From Bacillus sp. 2B10 (GTDB lineage: Bacteria; Pseudomonadota; Alphaproteobacteria; Sphingomonadales; Sphingomonadaceae), in the NCBI GenBank assembly GCA_003946805.1, contig RPSH01000002.1, positions 1 through 64,000 of the forward strand: 64,000 nucleotides of DNA, written 5' to 3'. A program made the translations under genes and the position numbers. The notes beneath the pieces are model-generated. The model did not search any database and had not been told where the DNA came from. It saw only the letters and a program-made list of their open reading frames with translations. This document shows, piece by piece, positions 56,996 through 64,000 of the stretch (position 1 is the first letter of the stretch; each line of letters begins with the position of its first letter).

Positions 56996-57030
56996 CCATC
57001 ACCTCCCACGCGCTCCCTCGACTCGATTCT

Positions 57031-57045
57031 GTTCCTGAAATGTTC
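57031..57045. promoter_or_regulatory. Candidate alphaproteobacterial SOS (LexA) box, GTTC-N7-GTTC
   Basis: GTTC at 57031-57034, seven bases (CTGAAAT), GTTC at 57042-57045. This is the exact consensus for LexA in alphaproteobacteria. It lies 36 nt upstream of the small minus-strand gene and 48 nt before the S24 regulator ATG, in a 98-nt divergent promoter. One such match per strand is expected by chance in 64 kb of random sequence, so position is the main support. Confidence 0.6.
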
Positions 57046-57063
57046 CGTAAAATCCAACTTGTC

Positions 57064-57089
57064 TAGGAAAAATCCTATGGCTAGGATGC
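57064..57089. promoter_or_regulatory. Dyad and direct repeats before S24 regulator start
   Basis: CTAGGA occurs twice within 25 nt, and TAGGA-AAAA-TCCTA forms a short dyad just upstream of the regulator ATG at 57094. It is a plausible operator for self-repression by the S24/CI-like protein. Confidence 0.45.
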
Positions 57090-57093
57090 GGGG

Positions 57094-57708
57094 ATGGAAT
57101 CGGTCGACATCCGTGCCGCGCTTGCGCGGATCGCCGGGGAACGCGGCGTCAGCTTTGCCGAGCTGTCGCGGGTGCTGGGGCGCAATCCCGCCTATGTGCA
57201 GCAATATATCGAACGCGGTTCGCCGCGCCGCCTGTCGGAACCCGACCGCGCGACGCTGGCGCGCTATCTGGGCGTTGCCGAATCGTTCCTGGGCGGGCCG
57301 TCCGAAACCGCGTGGATCGCGGTGCCGCGGATCGACGTCGCGGCGTCGGCCGGTCCCGGCGGGCTGGTCGAACACGACTTGCGCGACGGCGCCTTGCGGG
57401 TCGATCCGGCGCTGCTGCGCGAGCTGCGCGTCCGGCCCGCCGATGCGTCGATGATCGCGGTGGCGGGCGATTCGATGCTGCCGACGCTGGCCGATGGCGA
57501 CGCGATCCTCGTCGATCGCGGCGACCGGCGCGGCGTATCGGGCGCGATCCATGTCGTGCGCCATGACGGGCTGCTGCTGGTCAAGCGGCTGGTGCGCGGG
57601 GCGGGCGGCGTCGAGCTGTTCAGCGACAATCCCGCCTATCCGCCGCTCGCCGTCGATGGCAGCCCCGATATCGTCGGCCGGGTCGTCTGGCTCGCCCGCG
57701 CGCTATAG
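57094..57708 (+). CDS. S24-family LexA/CI-like transcriptional regulator
   Basis: Predicted 204-residue protein. An N-terminal helix-turn-helix (SFAELSRVLGRNPAYVQQYI) precedes a linker with ASAGPGG, a possible Ala-Gly self-cleavage site around residues 85-91. The S24 peptidase domain follows with Ser127 in GDSMLPTL and the partner Lys164 in LLVKRL. This is the architecture of phage CI and LexA-like repressors that self-cleave on RecA-DNA, but the HTH differs from chromosomal LexA. Starts at ATG 57094. It is divergent from two tiny genes across an SOS-box-like site, so it may run a small damage-inducible switch. Confidence 0.88.
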   Translation: MESVDIRAALARIAGERGVSFAELSRVLGRNPAYVQQYIERGSPRRLSEPDRATLARYLGVAESFLGGPSETAWIAVPRIDVAASAGPGGLVEHDLRDGALRVDPALLRELRVRPADASMIAVAGDSMLPTLADGDAILVDRGDRRGVSGAIHVVRHDGLLLVKRLVRGAGGVELFSDNPAYPPLAVDGSPDIVGRVVWLARAL

Positions 57709-57939
57709 CTCGCCCTCGACGATCCGGTCGTCATCGGATCGTTCATAGCCGAACAGGTCGCCCGGCTCGCATTCCAGATAGTGGCAGATCGCGGCGATTG
57801 TCGAAAAGCGTACGCCCTTCACCTTGCCCGATTTCAGCAGCGACAGGTTGGATTCGGTGATCCCGATCGCGCGCGCCAGCTCGTTCGACCGCACCTTGCG
57901 CTTGGCCAGCATGACGTCGAGGTTCACCGTCACCGGCAT
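57703..57939 (-). CDS. Small XRE-family regulator (YozG-like)
   Basis: 78-residue Cro/CI-type protein. The HTH is SNELARAIGITESNLSLLKS with the YozG-like continuation GKVKGVRFSTIAAICHYLEC and EPGDLFGYE. It overlaps the stop of the membrane protein gene by 1 nt (TGATG) and converges with the S24 gene (6-nt 3' overlap). Likely represses its own operon; palindromes lie before the membrane gene. Confidence 0.9.
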   Translation of the reverse strand: MPVTVNLDVMLAKRKVRSNELARAIGITESNLSLLKSGKVKGVRFSTIAAICHYLECEPGDLFGYERSDDDRIVEGEL

Positions 57940-58565
57940 CAGACGATCTCCGCGATATCGGCCTGCGCCCGGCTGCCCGCCGACAACGCCCAACTGACCG
58001 ACAGCGCGGCGAAGGCCAGCATCAGGTTCGCGCCGACCTCGCCCAGATCGAGCGAGAAATACCAGCTGCGATAGCCATCGACCGCCGGGATCAGCAGCAT
58101 GACGCGCAAGCTCGTAAGGATCGGCGACAGCAGCGCCATCGCCATCGCCGCCCATGCCGCATGGCGCAGCCACGGCAGCGCCCGCGCGAGCACGTCGCCC
58201 TGCCGCGCGCCCAGCCGCAACTGGGCGATCCCGACGAAGCACAGCAACGCCAGCATTGGCAGCGTCTCGATCGTCGCCATGATGTCGAGCGGGGTATAGA
58301 CCCGCCAGTCCTCGATATGGGCGGACAGCCGGGCGGCGACGGCGGGCGATACGTCGACCTTCTCCCGCGCTTCGCTGGGCAGCATGTCGAGGACGTTGTC
58401 GTAATAGCCGCAATCCGGTTTGGTGCAGATCGCATCCGACGCGGCGTCGGAAAAGGACAGCACCAGCCCCGTCAGCGCCAGCAGCGCCGCCGTGACGATG
58501 AACAGGCTGCCGACGATCCGGCATGCCCGCGCCTGGCTGCGGGTAAGGGAATAGCTGTCTGGCAT
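57939..58565 (-). CDS. DUF2975-like membrane protein coupled to XRE regulator
   Basis: Predicted 208-residue protein with four hydrophobic helices (IVGSLFIVTAALLALTGLVL, LPMLALLCFVGIAQL, AAWAAMAMALLSPIL and NLMLAFAALSVSWAL). The end (SRAQADIAEIV) resembles DUF2975 proteins, which are typically paired with a YozG-type regulator as here. An extracytoplasmic loop has two Cys (ICTKPDCGYY). ATG 58565 chosen over the TTG at 58568. Function unknown. Confidence 0.85.
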   Translation of the reverse strand: MPDSYSLTRSQARACRIVGSLFIVTAALLALTGLVLSFSDAASDAICTKPDCGYYDNVLDMLPSEAREKVDVSPAVAARLSAHIEDWRVYTPLDIMATIETLPMLALLCFVGIAQLRLGARQGDVLARALPWLRHAAWAAMAMALLSPILTSLRVMLLIPAVDGYRSWYFSLDLGEVGANLMLAFAALSVSWALSAGSRAQADIAEIV

Positions 58566-58572
58566 CAAACTC

Positions 58573-58598
58573 TTTCTGTTTTACAGAAATAAATTTCT
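58573..58598. promoter_or_regulatory. Overlapping palindromes upstream of DUF2975-like/XRE pair
   Basis: TTTCTGT-TTT-ACAGAAA (58573-58589) overlaps AGAAAT-AA-ATTTCT (58585-58598). They lie 8 nt before the start of the minus-strand operon in an AT-rich patch, as expected of an autoregulatory operator. Confidence 0.55.
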
Positions 58599-58661
58599 AT
58601 CTTACACGATGATTCGGCACGGGGCGAGAGTCGCCGTCCGTCATGGGGAAAGGTACAAGCC

Positions 58662-59273
58662 ATGTTTGTGAAATTGCTGGTTGCGACCGGTGCGGCGATG
58701 GTCGTGTCGGCGGTTCCGGGTCATGCCCGGGATCGTTCGGCCCGGGCCGATGGCGCGGCGTTCACCGGCGGCTATGTCGGGATCGAGGCTGGCGCCCGTC
58801 AGCATCGCTTCCAGCTCGAACTGACCGAGCCGCGCTTCGGCACCACCGAAACGCGCACCTATGACGCGACCGGCTTCGGGGGCGGCGCGTTCGCGGGCTA
58901 CGACCTCGCGCTGGCGTCGCGCCTGCGGCTGGGGGCGGAGGTCGCGCTGGTGGCGGGCGGGGGGTCGCCGGTCGCGCGGGTCGGCAGTCGCAGCTACCGC
59001 GAGGAACCGCAATGGGGCTACCGCGTCGGCGGGCGGCTCGGCTATGTCGTCGGCAACCGCGCGCTGGTCTATGCCGCCGCCGGCTTCGGTGCCGAACGGA
59101 ACGACTTTCGCGACGGGTTGGGCGTCGACGGCGCCGATCGCTGGTCGAGCGGCGTCAGCTATGGCGGCGGCGTGGAATATCGGTTATCGCGCCGGGTCGG
59201 GGTGCGGCTCGACTATCGCGAAGTCGGCGGCGTGTCGCGCGCGCTGACGCTCGGCGTGCCGGTGCGGTTCTGA
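58662..59273 (+). CDS. Outer-membrane beta-barrel protein (OmpA-like/Omp25-type)
   Basis: Predicted 203-residue protein. The signal peptide ends SAVPGHARD, then GGYVGIEAGARQHRFQLEL, and eight alternating strands (GYRVGGRLGYVVGNRALVYA, GVEYRLSRRVGVRLDY) run to a C-terminal VPVRF with Phe. This matches small porin-like outer-membrane proteins of alphaproteobacteria. GGGAAAGG precedes the ATG by 8 nt. One nt separates its stop from the next ATG, so it is cotranscribed with the 59275 gene. Confidence 0.88.
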   Translation: MFVKLLVATGAAMVVSAVPGHARDRSARADGAAFTGGYVGIEAGARQHRFQLELTEPRFGTTETRTYDATGFGGGAFAGYDLALASRLRLGAEVALVAGGGSPVARVGSRSYREEPQWGYRVGGRLGYVVGNRALVYAAAGFGAERNDFRDGLGVDGADRWSSGVSYGGGVEYRLSRRVGVRLDYREVGGVSRALTLGVPVRF

Positions 59274-59274
59274 C

Positions 59275-59607
59275 ATGCTTGTGGCTGCGCTCGCGCTGAT
59301 GCTGCAACAGGCGGCACCACCACCTGCCGCGCCCGAGGACGAGATCACCGTAATCGGCCGGCGCATGCGCGACATGCGGTTCGCAGTGAAATACGACCGC
59401 CGGCGCCGCGCCTATCGCTGCATCGTCCGGCGCACCAGCGGCGATCCGGCGCTCGACACGGCCATATGCGATCTCGGTCTGCGCTGTACCGAAGGTGCGA
59501 CGTCGGTCGCGCGGGTCGAGGACTGCGTAAAGACGGGGTTCGAGACGCTGCCCGGTCTCTACGCCAGCGAGCGGCGACAGTTCAGCCGCGGTCCCGCTGC
59601 CAGATGA
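59275..59607 (+). CDS. Small secreted hypothetical protein
   Basis: Predicted 110-residue protein, first codons hydrophobic (LVAALALMLQQAAPP) consistent with a signal peptide. Mature part starts DEITVIGRRMRDMRFAVKYD, a sequence type seen in short sphingomonad exported proteins, with Cys residues (RCIVRR, AICDLGLRCTEG, DCVKTG). Cotranscribed with the outer-membrane protein. Function unknown. Confidence 0.75.
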   Translation: MLVAALALMLQQAAPPPAAPEDEITVIGRRMRDMRFAVKYDRRRRAYRCIVRRTSGDPALDTAICDLGLRCTEGATSVARVEDCVKTGFETLPGLYASERRQFSRGPAAR

Positions 59608-59752
59608 CCAGCGCGATGACGATGCCGATGGTCAGGCCGATCAGCAGCCCTGCGGTCGCCTCGCCGAACACCGCGCCGCCGATCGCGCCGGCCATCACGC
59701 CCAGTGCGATCGGCATCCCGCCGGCTTTCGGACTATGGGGAGGTTTGTTCAT
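59582..59752 (-). CDS. Small glycine-rich membrane protein
   Basis: Predicted 56-residue protein with one hydrophobic glycine-zipper-like stretch (ALGVMAGAIGGAVFGEAT then GLLIGLTIGIVIALVIW) and a charged tail QRDRG. The 3' end overlaps the convergent 59275 gene by 26 nt. Ribosome site weak. Confidence 0.6.
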   Translation of the reverse strand: MNKPPHSPKAGGMPIALGVMAGAIGGAVFGEATAGLLIGLTIGIVIALVIWQRDRG

Positions 59753-59921
59753 CGCCGATCGCTCTGCCACACTCCCCCGCGCCGCGCCACCGCGTCCCGC
59801 GCGTGCCGGATCGGGACGGGGAACGTCCCGATCCGGGATTGCGCCGCGGCCGTTAACGATCGAGAGGCGCGGGACACGCGGTCGCGCCGGTTCCGGCACG
59901 GTCCGTGAAGCGAAAGGTCCC

Positions 59922-60140
59922 ATGCACGACACCCCCGTACCCTATATCGCCGACCGTTCCGCCCTGACGATGGCGAACGAACTGATGCGCGGGTTCGGAC
60001 CGGCGGCGGCCGACGAGGCCACCGCCCGCGCCCGTCAGGCGCGCGACCGCGACAACGTCGTGCAGTTCTGCCGCTGGCGACAGGTCGCCCGCCTCGTCAC
60101 GCTGCTGGAACATCCCGGCGCCTGCGGTACGATTCACTGA
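59922..60140 (+). CDS. Conserved small sphingomonad protein
   Basis: Predicted 72-residue soluble protein with an Ala/Arg-rich amphipathic helix (ADEATARARQARDRDNVVQF) and a conserved end CRWRQVARLVTLLEHPGA then GTIH. A ribosome site AAAGG precedes the ATG. Similar short proteins occur in many sphingomonads; function unknown. Confidence 0.75.
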   Translation: MHDTPVPYIADRSALTMANELMRGFGPAAADEATARARQARDRDNVVQFCRWRQVARLVTLLEHPGACGTIH

Positions 60141-60185
60141 CGCTCCGGGCGGGTTTGCCCTTGGCGGGGGTGGTCCCGGCGCGCC

Positions 60186-60356
60186 AGGGTCCAAACCCGA
60201 TCATAACAAGGACCGACCGCGCAGCGGCGGGCGTATTTTGATGCCGGGCGGCGTCGTGCGTCGGTCACGATGCAAAAGCACCGCTCCGCTCCTTACTCCT
60301 GGCCCGGCACCAAAATACGCTCCGTCACGACCTTGTTATGATCGGGTTTGGACCCT
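60186..60356. repeat. 171-bp nested palindromic element upstream of tamA-like gene
   Basis: The 26-bp outer arms at 60186-60211 and 60331-60356 are perfect reverse complements (left arm begins AGGGTCCAAACCC). Inner arms 60231-60249 and 60302-60320 match at 18 of 19 positions. Terminal symmetry suggests a MITE-like element; no clear target duplication is seen. The right arm ends at the ribosome site AGGA of the next gene. Confidence 0.9.
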
Positions 60357-60367
60357 AGGACAATCGA

Positions 60368-62305
60368 ATGTCGAGCTGCCGGCTTGCCGTGCTGTTGAGC
60401 GCCGGATGGCTCGCTTTCGCGGGTCCGTCGGCGTTCGCGCAAACGACGCCCGCGCCGCAGGAAACGCCGCTCGACCCGAACGCGCCGATGACCGACCTGC
60501 CCGATATCGGCGTGGCATGGCCCGATCTGTCGGTCGCCCCCGCCGATCCGGCGACCACCGCCGGCCCGCAGCGCAGCGGTGGCGAGTTCCGCTACAATTA
60601 CCGCATCACCGGCATCGACGCGATCAACACCGATCTTTTCCGCCAGCGGTTCAACGAGTTGTCGACCCTTCGTGCCAATGAAGGCGAACCGGCCAACGCC
60701 GCGCAGATCGATCGTCGCGCGCGCGAGGATGCGCGGACGCTCGACGAACTGCTGCGCAACGAAGGCTATTTCGACGCGCGCATCGCCACCAGCGTCCGTC
60801 CCGAAGGCGACAGGCTGATCGTCTTTCTGGAGGTCGAGCCGGGCCAGCTCTACCGCTTCGCACAGGTCCGCACCCCCGGCATCGCCGCGGCGGGCGCGAA
60901 GGCCGACGAACTGCGCGACGCCTTCGCCCTGAAGCCCGAGGCCCCGGTCCAGGGCGACAGCGTCGTCGCCGCGCAGGACAGGCTGGCATCGACCATCGGC
61001 CGCGAAGGCTTCCCCTTCGCCCGGGTCGGCGAACCCCAGATCACCGTCGACCACGCCACCCGCACCGCGACAATCGACGTCGACGTGGCCCCGGGCGGCG
61101 AACGGCGCTTCGGCCGGATCGTCGCCCGGCCCAACCGGGTCTTCGACGGCGACCATGCGCAGGACATCGCCCGCTTCAAACCCGGCGAGACCTATGATTC
61201 CGCGCTGGTCGACGATCTGCGCCGCGCGATCGTCCAGACCAGCCTCGTGTCGCAGGTCCGGCTGACCCCGGTCGAGGGGCAGGCGCCGGGCACCGTCGAG
61301 CTCGACCTCGCGATGGAGCCCGCCCCGCCGCGCACCATCGCCGGCGAAATCGGCTACGGCACCGGCGAAGGCGCGCGGGTCGAGGCCAGCTGGACCCACC
61401 GCAACCTGTTCCCGCCCGAAGGTGCGCTGACGCTGCGCGGCGTGCTCGGCACGCTGGAACAGGTCGCCGCCGTCACCTATCGCCGCAACAACTTCCACGG
61501 GCGTGACCGGGTGCTGACCGCGCAGATCGCCGCCACCCATCTCGTGCGCAACGCGTTCGAGGCGAACACCGTGTCGCTGTCGGCCGGTCTGGAACGACAG
61601 ACCAACATCTTCTTTCAAAAGACGTGGACATGGTCGCTGGGCGGGGAACTGGTCGCGACCGACGAACGCGACGTGATCGTCGCCACCGGCGAACCGCGCC
61701 GCCGCACCTATTTCATCGGCGCGCTGCCCACCAGCCTGAACTATGACGGCTCCGACGACCTGCTCAACCCGACGAAGGGCTTCCGGCTGGGCGGGCGGAT
61801 CAGCCCCGAAGTCTCGCTGCAGGGTGACGTGTTCGGCTATACCCGGGCGCAGATCGACGCGAGCGTCTATCGCCCCGTCACCGCGCGCGTCGTGCTGGCC
61901 GCGCGTACGCGGATCGGTTCGATCCTCGGCGCGCCGCGCGATGCGGTGGCGCCGTCGCGGCGCTTCTATGCCGGCGGCGGCGCGTCGGTGCGCGGCTATG
62001 GTTTCCAGGATATCGGCCCGCGCGATCCCAACAACGATCCGATCGGCGGCCGCAGCCTCGCCGAATTTTCGCTGGAGGCGCGGGTAAAGGCGTTCGGCAA
62101 TTTCGGCGTCGTGCCATTTCTCGACGCCGGCAACATCTATACCTCGACGCTGCCGCGCTTCTCGGGGATGCGCTACGGTGCGGGCGTCGGCGTGCGCTAT
62201 TACAGCAATTTCGGCCCGATCCGCGTCGATGTCGGCACGCCGATCAACCCGCAGCGCGGTGACCCGCGCATCGCGGTCTATGTCTCGCTGGGGCAGGCAT
62301 TTTGA
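60368..62305 (+). CDS. tamA: TamA-like Omp85-family outer-membrane assembly protein
   Basis: Predicted 645-residue protein with signal peptide (ending SAFAQT). POTRA-type domains occupy residues 60-330 and include ARTLDELLRNEGYFDARI. A 16-strand-type Omp85 barrel follows, with the conserved GASVRGYGFQDIGPRD motif, and ends VYVSLGQAF with terminal Phe. It should act with TamB in outer-membrane protein or lipid delivery. AGGA sits 7 nt before the ATG, at the edge of the palindrome. Its stop overlaps the TTG start of the tamB-like gene. Confidence 0.93.
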   Translation: MSSCRLAVLLSAGWLAFAGPSAFAQTTPAPQETPLDPNAPMTDLPDIGVAWPDLSVAPADPATTAGPQRSGGEFRYNYRITGIDAINTDLFRQRFNELSTLRANEGEPANAAQIDRRAREDARTLDELLRNEGYFDARIATSVRPEGDRLIVFLEVEPGQLYRFAQVRTPGIAAAGAKADELRDAFALKPEAPVQGDSVVAAQDRLASTIGREGFPFARVGEPQITVDHATRTATIDVDVAPGGERRFGRIVARPNRVFDGDHAQDIARFKPGETYDSALVDDLRRAIVQTSLVSQVRLTPVEGQAPGTVELDLAMEPAPPRTIAGEIGYGTGEGARVEASWTHRNLFPPEGALTLRGVLGTLEQVAAVTYRRNNFHGRDRVLTAQIAATHLVRNAFEANTVSLSAGLERQTNIFFQKTWTWSLGGELVATDERDVIVATGEPRRRTYFIGALPTSLNYDGSDDLLNPTKGFRLGGRISPEVSLQGDVFGYTRAQIDASVYRPVTARVVLAARTRIGSILGAPRDAVAPSRRFYAGGGASVRGYGFQDIGPRDPNNDPIGGRSLAEFSLEARVKAFGNFGVVPFLDAGNIYTSTLPRFSGMRYGAGVGVRYYSNFGPIRVDVGTPINPQRGDPRIAVYVSLGQAF

Positions 62306-64000
62306 CCGATCCCGCGCCGGAAACGCCCGCAGCGCCCGCGCAGCGCAGGCGTCGGATCGGCTGGGCGCGACGCCTTGGGCAGCTGCTGCTGGCGGTCGTC
62401 GTCCTGATCGCCGGGCTGCTGGTCGTCATCGACACCGGCCCCGGCCACCGGCTGATCGCCAATCGCATCGCGACGATGAAGCCCGCCAACGGCATGCGCT
62501 ATCGCATCGGCCGGATCGACGGCTCGATCTACCGCCGCGCGCGGCTGATCGACGTCCGCATCTACGATGCCCGGGGGCTGGTGCTGCGCGCGCCGCTCGC
62601 CGAACTCGACTGGCGTCCGTGGGAGTTCTTCTCGAACCGCCTGTCGATCGACAGCCTGACGATCCCGCGCGCGATCCTCGCCAAACTGCCGCAGCCGACC
62701 CCGACCGGGCGCAAGGGGCCGATCCTGCCGGGCTTCGACATCCGCATCGGCCGGCTGAGCGTCGACCGGCTCGAACTCGCGAAGGGGGTGACCGGCACCG
62801 CGCGCACCGGCCGGCTGGCGGGGCAGGCGGATATCCGCTCGGGCCGCGCGCTGGTCGACCTCGCGCTCAATGTCGCGAACAGCGACCGGGTGCGCCTGCG
62901 CCTCGATGCCGAGCCCGATCGCGACCGGTTCGATGTCGACCTGCGCGCGCGGGGCGCCGCCGACGGCCTGCTCGCCACCGCCAGCGGCATCCGCCGTGCC
63001 CTGTCGCTCGAGGTGACGGGCGACGGCCGCTGGTCCGCATGGGACGGGCGCGCGGTCGCCGATGCCGGGACCGTGCGGATCGCCGACCTCGCGCTCGGCG
63101 CGCGTGCCGGGCGCTATACGCTGGGCGGCACGCTGCGGCCCTCGTCGCTGTTGCAGGGCAAGCTCCAGCGGCTGACCGCGCCGACCGTCCGCGTCACCGG
63201 CAGCGCGACGCTGGCCGATCGCCGTATCGACGGCGTGCTGGCGCTGCGCAGCGCCGCGCTGGCGGTCGAAGCGGACGGGATCGTCGATCTCGGCACCGGT
63301 GCGTTCCGCGACCTGCGGCTGCGCGCCCGGCTGCTGCGGCCCGCCGCGATGTTCCCCAACATGTCCGGGCGCGATATCGAATTGCGTGCGATCCTCGACG
63401 GCGCCTTCGACACCGCGCGCTTCGACTACCGCCTGCGCGCCGCGCGGCTGGCGTTCGACCAGACCGGGTTCGAAGGGGTGGTCGCCGCGGGCCAGGGCCG
63501 CCTGTCGAAGGCGCCGGTGATCGTGCCGATCCGCCTTGCCGCCGCGCGCGTGACCGGCGTCGGCGACGTGGCGGGCGGCATCCTGCGCAACCTGTCGGTG
63601 ACCGGCAGGCTCGCGGTCGATGCGCGCACGCTGGTCGGCAACGACCTGATCGTGCGGTCGGACAGGCTCAACGGCCGCATCATGCTGACGCTCGACCTCG
63701 CGACCGGCCGGTACGAGGTCGGCATCAGCGGCGCGCTGCAACGCTATCTGATCCCCGGCCTCGGGCTGGTCGATGTCCAGACCCGGCTGACCGCGGTGCC
63801 GATCCCCGGCGGCGGCACCCGCATCGTCGGGCGCGGGCTGGCGCAGGTCCGCCGGCTCGACAACGGCTTCTTCCGGTCGCTGACGCAGGGGCTGCCGCGG
63901 ATCGAAACCGGGCTGGAGCTTGGCCGCGACGGCATCCTTTACCTGCGCGGCCTGCGGCTGACCTCGCCGGGGCTGACGCTCACCGGCAACGGTTATCGCC
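62302..64000 (+). CDS. tamB: TamB/AsmA-like translocation and assembly protein (3' truncated by window end)
   Basis: At least 566 residues, open to the window end with no stop. TTG start at 62302 (codons TTG ACC GAT CCC) overlaps the tamA-like TGA; no ATG is available before about residue 55. An N-terminal signal anchor (LGQLLLAVVVLIAGLLVVID) is followed by the family start, YRIGRIDGSIYRRARLIDVR. Repeated beta-strand units such as LSIDSLTIPRAILAKL and VDLALNVANSDRVRLRLD continue as in the elongated beta-taco of TamB. It spans the periplasm and works with TamA. Confidence 0.92.
   Translation, partial: MTDPAPETPAAPAQRRRRIGWARRLGQLLLAVVVLIAGLLVVIDTGPGHRLIANRIATMKPANGMRYRIGRIDGSIYRRARLIDVRIYDARGLVLRAPLAELDWRPWEFFSNRLSIDSLTIPRAILAKLPQPTPTGRKGPILPGFDIRIGRLSVDRLELAKGVTGTARTGRLAGQADIRSGRALVDLALNVANSDRVRLRLDAEPDRDRFDVDLRARGAADGLLATASGIRRALSLEVTGDGRWSAWDGRAVADAGTVRIADLALGARAGRYTLGGTLRPSSLLQGKLQRLTAPTVRVTGSATLADRRIDGVLALRSAALAVEADGIVDLGTGAFRDLRLRARLLRPAAMFPNMSGRDIELRAILDGAFDTARFDYRLRAARLAFDQTGFEGVVAAGQGRLSKAPVIVPIRLAAARVTGVGDVAGGILRNLSVTGRLAVDARTLVGNDLIVRSDRLNGRIMLTLDLATGRYEVGISGALQRYLIPGLGLVDVQTRLTAVPIPGGGTRIVGRGLAQVRRLDNGFFRSLTQGLPRIETGLELGRDGILYLRGLRLTSPGLTLTGNGYR

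Overview
The window is 64 kb of GC-rich DNA from the chromosome of a Sphingomonas-like alphaproteobacterium. I infer this from the gene content (paired TonB-dependent receptors, exosortase-type glycosyltransferase, sphingomonad-type small hypothetical proteins), the many start/stop-overlapping (ATGA) gene pairs, GC-rich REP-like intergenic repeats, and a direct-repeat GTTC-N7-GTTC SOS box of the alphaproteobacterial type. No rRNA, tRNA, CRISPR array, prophage or plasmid functions were recognised. No species is named because nothing could be searched.

Layout. 0.2-3.9 kb: a PAS-GGDEF-EAL-PilZ cyclic-di-GMP protein divergent from class I fumarase. 3.9-5.1 kb: scar region with an internally deleted IS30 element inside a REP-like repeat, plus a GIY-YIG protein. 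5.2-9.2 kb: trehalose operon otsB / GH15 hydrolase / otsA, followed by a second IS30 fragment. 9.7-11.2 kb: folD-marC. 11.3-17.9 kb: two large TonB-dependent receptors separated by an AT-rich spacer. 18-21.3 kb (minus): clpB, preceded by a small XRE regulator plus membrane protein pair. 21.5-22.7 kb: metallo-beta-lactamase-fold hydrolase. 22.7-29.9 kb: leucine/isovalerate catabolic operon (isovaleryl-CoA dehydrogenase, both methylcrotonyl-CoA carboxylase subunits, a DUF3088 fusion, a MaoC hydratase and a CitE-like lyase). 30-38.5 kb (minus): a membrane protein, a MASE1-PAS-GGDEF diguanylate cyclase, then the MoxR/DUF58/DUF4350/DUF4129/SpoIIM-like/RDD module. 38.6-42.6 kb (plus): membrane protein, an amidohydrolase pair (the second with a degenerate metal site) and a small lipoprotein. 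42.7-44.7 kb: glutaminase, a decayed acyltransferase pseudogene and an EF-hand protein. 44.7-49.7 kb: divergent mutS and malic enzyme. 49.7-54.3 kb: repeat-rich spacer, outer-membrane protein, two short-chain dehydrogenases and an ScfR-type XRE regulator. 54.3-56.4 kb: exosortase-type glycosyltransferase plus a proline-rich membrane protein. 56.5-57.7 kb: two tiny genes divergent from an S24/LexA-fold regulator across an SOS-box-like site. 57.7-60.1 kb: a second XRE plus membrane protein pair and small envelope proteins. 60.2-64 kb: a 171-bp palindromic element followed by tamA-like and tamB-like genes, the latter running off the window end.

How the genes work together: the clearest functional units are trehalose turnover (otsB-GH15-otsA), leucine degradation feeding the TCA cycle (with fumarase and malic enzyme nearby), the MoxR/DUF58 envelope module, and the TamA/TamB envelope-assembly pair. 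The most unusual signals are the SOS-box divergent locus at 56.5-57.7 kb, the 171-bp palindrome touching the ribosome-binding site of the tamA-like gene, a perfect 22-bp-arm palindrome embedded in an IS30 remnant, a 33-bp element present twice (5' of mccA and between two SDR genes), a likely inactive EAL domain, and an amidohydrolase that has lost its HxH metal ligands.
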